NCBI GenBank assembly: GCA_023250255.1
Contig: JAHFBB010000031.1
Coordinates: 1-7,742 of the forward strand
Direction of reading: 5' to 3'
Length of the DNA stretch: 7,742 bases
From: Chloroflexota bacterium
GTDB taxonomy: Bacteria; Chloroflexota; Limnocylindria; QHBO01
The notes beneath the pieces are model-generated. The model worked only from the letters and a program-made list of their open reading frames with translations. It had not been told where the DNA came from and made no database searches. This document shows, piece by piece, positions 4,408-7,742 of the stretch. Every line of letters starts with the position of its first letter. Position 1 is the stretch's first letter. A program made the position numbers and the translations under genes.

Positions 4408-6873
4408 CCCACGCCCCCGGTCGACACCGGACCCAGCCTGTCGGTAGACGACATCCTCGCCAACCTGAACGAGCCGCAGCGGCAGGCGGTGACCCACCTT
4501 GAAGGCCCTCTGCTCATCCTGGCCGGGGCCGGCAGCGGCAAGACCCGAGTGCTCGCCCACCGGGTTGCCTACCTGGTCGCCAGCGGCGTGCCGCCCTGGC
4601 AGATCGTGGCGGTGACCTTCACCAACAAGGCGGCCGGCGAGATGCGCGAGCGCATCGCCGGGCTCATCGGTGCGGAAGCCATGCGGGACGCGACCGTGGG
4701 GACCTTCCACGCCATCTGCGCGCGGATCCTGCGGCGGGAGGGGGAGCGCATCGGTCTGACGCGGAGTTTCACCATCTTCGACCGGGCCGACCAACTGGCG
4801 GTGATCAAGACCACCCTGCGGACCCTTGACCTCGACGAGAAACGGTTTGCACCGCCCGCCATGCTGTCGTACATCGGTCAGCGCAAGGACGAACTGGCCG
4901 ATCCGGCCACCGCCAAACGGCAGGCCGCCAATTTCTACGAGGAAACCGCGGCACGGGTGTACGAGGCCTACCAGCGGCAACTGGCCGCCCAGGACGCCGC
5001 TGACTTCGATGACCTGCTGCTGCGCACGGTGCTGTTGTTCGAACAGCATCCCGACGTGCTGGCCAAGTACCAGCGGCGCTGGCTGCAGGTGATGGTCGAC
5101 GAGTACCAGGACACGAACCGCGCCCAGTACCGGCTCTGCCGGCTGTTGGCCGCCACCCATCACAACCTGGCGGTGGTCGGCGACGACGACCAGAGCATCT
5201 ATTCGTGGCGGGGGGCGGACCTGCGGAACATCCTCGATTTCGAGCGGGATTGGCCGAAGGCGGTGGTCGTCAAGCTCGAGCAGAACTACCGATCCACCCA
5301 GAACATCCTCGATGCGGCCCACGCAGTGGTCAGTCGGAACAACGGCCGCAAGGACAAGAAACTGTGGACCGATCGGGGTGCGGGGGCCGCGATCAGCGTG
5401 TTCGACGCCTACAACGAATACGAAGAGGCCGAATTCGTCGCCCGCCAGGTCGAACGCCTGACCGGCGGTGCCACCAGCGGACCGGGTGGACGGCGGAGCC
5501 TGAGCGGCGTGCTCACCGCACGGGCCGATGACGCGGACGGGGCGGATGGTCCCCGGCGCCGGTACGGTGACGTGGCGGTGGCCTATCGGATCAATGCCCA
5601 GAGCCGAGTCCTCGAGGAATCGTTCATCCGGTTCGGAATTCCGTACCAACTCGTCGGCGGCACCCGCTTCTACGAGCGGCGCGAGGTGAAGGACGCCCTC
5701 GCCTACGTCCGGGTGGCACGCAACCCCGCCGATCGAGTCGCGCTCGAGCGGATCATCAACGTCCCGGCACGGGGAATTGGGGACAAGACCCTCGAAGAAC
5801 TGCGGGCGTGGGCGGAGCATGGCGATACCACCGTCTGGGAGGCGGTCCAGGCGGCCCCGACCAACCCAAACCTCGGCTCACGGGCACGGACCGCGCTCGG
5901 GGAGTTCGCGGGCCTCGTTCGTGGACTGGCGGCGGTCGCGGCCGTGGAGCCGCCCTCGACGGTCTTCGACGCCGCCCTCGAGCGGAGCGGCCTCCACGAC
6001 CTCATCGTGGACGGAACCGAGGAGGGGGAGGACCGCTGGGCGAACCTGGTCGAGCTGCGGAACCACGCCGCCGAATTCGACGAACTGGGGGTGCCCGAGG
6101 GGTTGGACCGAATGCTCGAGGAGGTCGCGCTGATCAGCGACCAGGACACCCTCGAGGATCGGCCGGATCGCGTGACCCTGATCACGCTCCACGCCGCCAA
6201 GGGGCTCGAGTTCCCGGTGGTGTTCATGGTCGGCATGGAAGAGGGGTTGCTGCCGCATCAGCGCGCCCTGGAGGACGAGCGCGAACTCGAGGAGGAGCGA
6301 CGGCTGACATATGTCGGCATGACCCGCGCGAAGGATCGGCTGTACCTGGTCTACGCCCGTCATCGGTCCGTCTGGGGGGCTGGCGCGGCCACCGAGCCGA
6401 GCCGCTTCCTGACCGAGGTGCCGGAGGAGTTGATCAGCGCGGATCGGGGTGGAATGCCATTCCGTCGGGGCGGCTGGCAGGGCCTGCGCGAGACGCGCGG
6501 GATGGATGACGGTGCCGGCTGGACGCCGGGCACTTCCCGCGGTGACTGGCGGGGCCGGGATTCCACCACCCTCACCCCGATCAAGCTGCCTGATCTGGCG
6601 ATGCCGGACCTGCCGCCGCCCGATCTGGGCCACGGCACCCTCCGAACCCGCCCCGACGTGACCGGCTCGACCGCAGCCCCGGCGACCATGAAGTACCGGG
6701 CCGGAGATCGGGTACGCCACGCCCGCTTCGGGGAAGGGGTGGTGGTCACCAGCCAGGTCGTCCGCGGCGAGGAGGAGGTGACCGTCGCCTTTGTCGGCCA
6801 GGGGGTGAAGCGGCTCATTGGATCGTATGCTGGCCTGGAAGCCGTCGAATCACGAGGAGAGACCGATGCCTGA
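4405..6873 (+). CDS. pcrA: UvrD/PcrA-type ATP-dependent 3'-5' DNA helicase
   Basis: 822 residues, superfamily 1A helicase that unwinds DNA in repair and replication restart. All core motifs are intact: Q motif LNEPQRQAV; Walker A AGAGSGKT 40-47 with K46; Ia TFTNKAAGEM; Walker B DEYQD 232-236; motif III GDDDQSIYSWRGA from 259; motif IV QNYRST 293-298; motif V LHAAKGLEF 595-603; motif VI YVGMTRAKDRL 636-646. A linker of about 85 residues rich in Gly, Arg and Pro joins the core to a C-terminal Tudor-like domain (about 763-816, KYRAGDRVRHARFGEG), which in PcrA/UvrD contacts RNA polymerase. A Gly/Arg/Asp-rich stretch at about 353-386, before YGDVAVAYRINAQSR, looks longer than the usual spacing there. 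PcrA and UvrD cannot be told apart with certainty by eye; the ligA neighbourhood favours the PcrA name. It overlaps the next gene by 8 nt. Confidence 0.96.
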   Translation: MPTPPVDTGPSLSVDDILANLNEPQRQAVTHLEGPLLILAGAGSGKTRVLAHRVAYLVASGVPPWQIVAVTFTNKAAGEMRERIAGLIGAEAMRDATVGTFHAICARILRREGERIGLTRSFTIFDRADQLAVIKTTLRTLDLDEKRFAPPAMLSYIGQRKDELADPATAKRQAANFYEETAARVYEAYQRQLAAQDAADFDDLLLRTVLLFEQHPDVLAKYQRRWLQVMVDEYQDTNRAQYRLCRLLAATHHNLAVVGDDDQSIYSWRGADLRNILDFERDWPKAVVVKLEQNYRSTQNILDAAHAVVSRNNGRKDKKLWTDRGAGAAISVFDAYNEYEEAEFVARQVERLTGGATSGPGGRRSLSGVLTARADDADGADGPRRRYGDVAVAYRINAQSRVLEESFIRFGIPYQLVGGTRFYERREVKDALAYVRVARNPADRVALERIINVPARGIGDKTLEELRAWAEHGDTTVWEAVQAAPTNPNLGSRARTALGEFAGLVRGLAAVAAVEPPSTVFDAALERSGLHDLIVDGTEEGEDRWANLVELRNHAAEFDELGVPEGLDRMLEEVALISDQDTLEDRPDRVTLITLHAAKGLEFPVVFMVGMEEGLLPHQRALEDERELEEERRLTYVGMTRAKDRLYLVYARHRSVWGAGAATEPSRFLTEVPEELISADRGGMPFRRGGWQGLRETRGMDDGAGWTPGTSRGDWRGRDSTTLTPIKLPDLAMPDLPPPDLGHGTLRTRPDVTGSTAAPATMKYRAGDRVRHARFGEGVVVTSQVVRGEEEVTVAFVGQGVKRLIGSYAGLEAVESRGETDA
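6854..6860 (+). promoter_or_regulatory. Shine-Dalgarno site for the DinB-like gene
   Basis: GAGGAGA inside the end of pcrA, 5 nt before ATG 6866. It selects this start over the in-frame ATG at 6818, which lies further inside pcrA and would add 16 residues unlike the family's usual N-terminus. Confidence 0.8.
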
Positions 6874-6879
6874 GCCGGC
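6864..6879 (+). repeat. Duplicated gene-junction sequence, copy 1 (pcrA/DinB-like)
   Basis: CGATGCCTGAGCCGGC contains the ATG of the DinB-like gene and the TGA of pcrA. A copy differing at one base occurs at 7381-7396 at the next gene junction. Each copy gives an 8-nt overlap ATGCCTGA; both upstream proteins end in Asp-Ala and both downstream proteins begin MPEPA. Confidence 0.7.
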
Positions 6880-7390
6880 CGAACCGATCGCCGCCATCCT
6901 GGCCGAGCTGGCTGCCGCGCGTGCCGACTTCCTGGCAGCCATTGACGACATCGATCCGGCGTTGCTCACCACGCCGGGGCTGGCAGGTGAGTGGTCCGCT
7001 CGTGAGCTCATCGGTCATCTGGGCTACTGGAGCGGGCACGCCGCCGAGGCCATCCATCGCGCGGAGGCGGGCGATCTGGCCGCCTTTGGCGAGGACGAGC
7101 TGTCGGTGGACGAGCGGAACGAGATCGTGGCCCGGGTCGCCAGCGAATCGACGGTGACCGTGGTCCGCCAGCGGGAGCAGGCGGCCCACGACGCCCTGCT
7201 TGCACGCTTGGCAACCGTGGAGCCCGACTGGCTCGACGAACGCGATGCGGATGGCGACACCCTCCGCGAGATCCTCGGTTTCGACGGCGCGGAGCACTAC
7301 CGCGAACACACCGTCGACGTGCGTGCCTGGTTCAGCGGAGCCGCCGAGCCCGACGAGGCCGATGAGCTCGACGACGAGGACGATGCCTGA
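6866..7390 (+). CDS. DinB-like / maleylpyruvate isomerase N-terminal-type putative metalloprotein
   Basis: 174 residues, cytosolic, no signal peptide or membrane helix. The fold is predicted as a four-helix bundle of the DinB/YfiT superfamily. Helix 1 covers about 8-28; GEWSARELIGHLGYW (41-55) is the characteristic W...HL..W segment with H51; a final HYREH gives H144 and H148. H51 plus H-x3-H is the three-His metal site typical of this superfamily, whose members include thiol-dependent transferases and many proteins of unknown activity. The last 14 or so residues are almost all Asp and Glu (EPDEADELDDEDD), an acidic tail beyond the bundle. It starts 8 nt inside pcrA and ends 8 nt inside ligA, so it is co-translated with DNA repair genes. 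Substrate is unknown; a link to DNA repair is inferred from position only. Confidence 0.8.
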   Translation: MPEPAEPIAAILAELAAARADFLAAIDDIDPALLTTPGLAGEWSARELIGHLGYWSGHAAEAIHRAEAGDLAAFGEDELSVDERNEIVARVASESTVTVVRQREQAAHDALLARLATVEPDWLDERDADGDTLREILGFDGAEHYREHTVDVRAWFSGAAEPDEADELDDEDDA

Positions 7391-7396
7391 ACCGGC
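7381..7396 (+). repeat. Duplicated gene-junction sequence, copy 2 (DinB-like/ligA)
   Basis: CGATGCCTGAACCGGC differs from 6864-6879 at one of 16 bases. GAGGA at 7376-7380 is only 2 nt before ATG 7383, too close for normal Shine-Dalgarno use, so ligA translation probably depends on ribosomes terminating at TGA 7388-7390. Confidence 0.7.
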
Positions 7397-7742
7397 GGCC
7401 CGCGCCGCCGAACTGCGGGCGGCGCTCGAGGACGCGAATCACCGCTACTACGTCCTCGACGCCCCGACCATCGAGGACGCGGAGTACGACCGTCTCCTCC
7501 GCGAACTCGTCGATCTCGAGGCTGCCCACCCTGAGCTGGCCTCGCCCGACTCACCGACCCAGCGGGTAGGTGCGCCGCCGGCCGCCGCGTTCAGCGAGGT
7601 CCGCCATGCGACCCAGATGCTCTCGCTGGCCAATGCCTTCGGCCACGAGGAACTGCGCGAATTCGACGCACGGGTCCGCAAGGGCCTGGACCTGACCGAT
7701 GCCGACCCACCGGTGGGCTACGTCTGCGAGCTGAAGATCGAT
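7383..7742 (+). CDS. ligA: NAD+-dependent DNA ligase, N-terminal part (cut by window end)
   Basis: The first 120 codons of LigA, which seals nicks between Okazaki fragments and after excision repair using NAD+. Visible family marks: the Ia domain with HRYYVLDAPTIEDAEYDRLL (19-38), which binds NMN; SPDSPTQRVG (about 56-65); MLSLANAF (about 79-86); and ELKID at 116-120. K118 is the lysine that becomes adenylylated, at about the usual position (E. coli K115), and the window stops one codon before the Gly of KxDG. The rest (OB fold, zinc finger, HhH, BRCT) lies outside. The start ATG 7383 overlaps the end of the DinB-like gene by 8 nt. The length before the active-site Lys is normal, so this start is credible. 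Confidence 0.97.
   Translation, partial: MPEPAARAAELRAALEDANHRYYVLDAPTIEDAEYDRLLRELVDLEAAHPELASPDSPTQRVGAPPAAAFSEVRHATQMLSLANAFGHEELREFDARVRKGLDLTDADPPVGYVCELKID

Noticed and set aside
2133..4541. - strand ORFs of 317 and 353 codons (2133-3086, 3480-4541) opposite the GGDEF/HD gene
   Set aside because: They mirror a well-supported gene, cross gene boundaries, and show no domain I recognise; treated as shadows of the coding strand.
4291..5820. Long - strand ORF of 509 codons opposite pcrA
   Set aside because: It lies antisense to a helicase with every motif intact. Long antisense frames are expected where codon third positions are mostly G or C. No recognisable domain or ribosome site was seen.
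5808..6509. + strand 233-codon ORF inside pcrA in another frame
   Set aside because: It is dominated by Arg, Gly and Ala, as out-of-frame readings of GC-rich genes are, and overlaps conserved motifs V and VI in the true frame.

Overview
The window is high-GC bacterial DNA, roughly two-thirds G+C by eye. It is tightly packed, with every supported gene on the + strand. Three things point to a Chloroflexota lineage (Ca. Limnocylindria-like or a relative): an ECF sigma factor paired with an anti-sigma factor that carries a PD40 propeller and an SH3-like domain, a membrane GGDEF/HD-GYP protein, and a pcrA–(DinB-like)–ligA cluster. This placement is an inference from gene content and style. A high-GC actinobacterium-like lineage cannot be excluded without a search.

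Layout. (1) 1-193 is the C-terminal end (sigma region 4) of an ECF sigma factor. (2) 190-2301, overlapping it by ATGA, is a 703-residue membrane anti-sigma factor. It has a zinc-finger-like anti-sigma N-terminus, one transmembrane helix, and a large ectodomain made of a TolB/PD40 beta-propeller, an SH3-like segment and a Cys-rich tail. (3) 2302-2471 is a 170-bp gap with inverted repeats, an unexplained coding-like base periodicity, and a probable -10 element placed exactly for a leaderless transcript. (4) 2472-4379 is a two-TM Cache-like sensor fused to a variant GGDEF domain (GPDEF, no I-site) and a variant HD-GYP domain (GYL), probably a c-di-GMP enzyme or receptor. (5) 4405-6873 is a UvrD/PcrA helicase, again with a -10-like box exactly 6 nt before the ATG. 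(6) 6866-7390 is a DinB-like putative metalloprotein with a His triad. (7) 7383-7742 is the start of NAD+-dependent DNA ligase ligA, cut by the window end just before the glycine of its KxDG motif.

How they fit together. The first two genes form a translationally coupled sigma/anti-sigma switch that would pass an envelope signal to transcription. The GGDEF/HD gene is a separate transmembrane second-messenger sensor. The last three genes form a DNA repair and replication operon with 8-nt stop/start overlaps at both junctions. Two modes of translation start can be read from the sequence. Genes inside operons at 190 and 6866 have Shine-Dalgarno sequences. The two genes that head transcription units, at 2472 and 4405, instead share a CCCGTAG..T...GGCATG block that looks like a leaderless promoter. 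I see no CRISPR array, transposase, phage gene, tRNA or rRNA, and no obvious new multi-gene system. The most unusual material is the leaderless promoter module, the 2302-2471 gap, the multidomain anti-sigma sensor and the divergent c-di-GMP active-site motifs.
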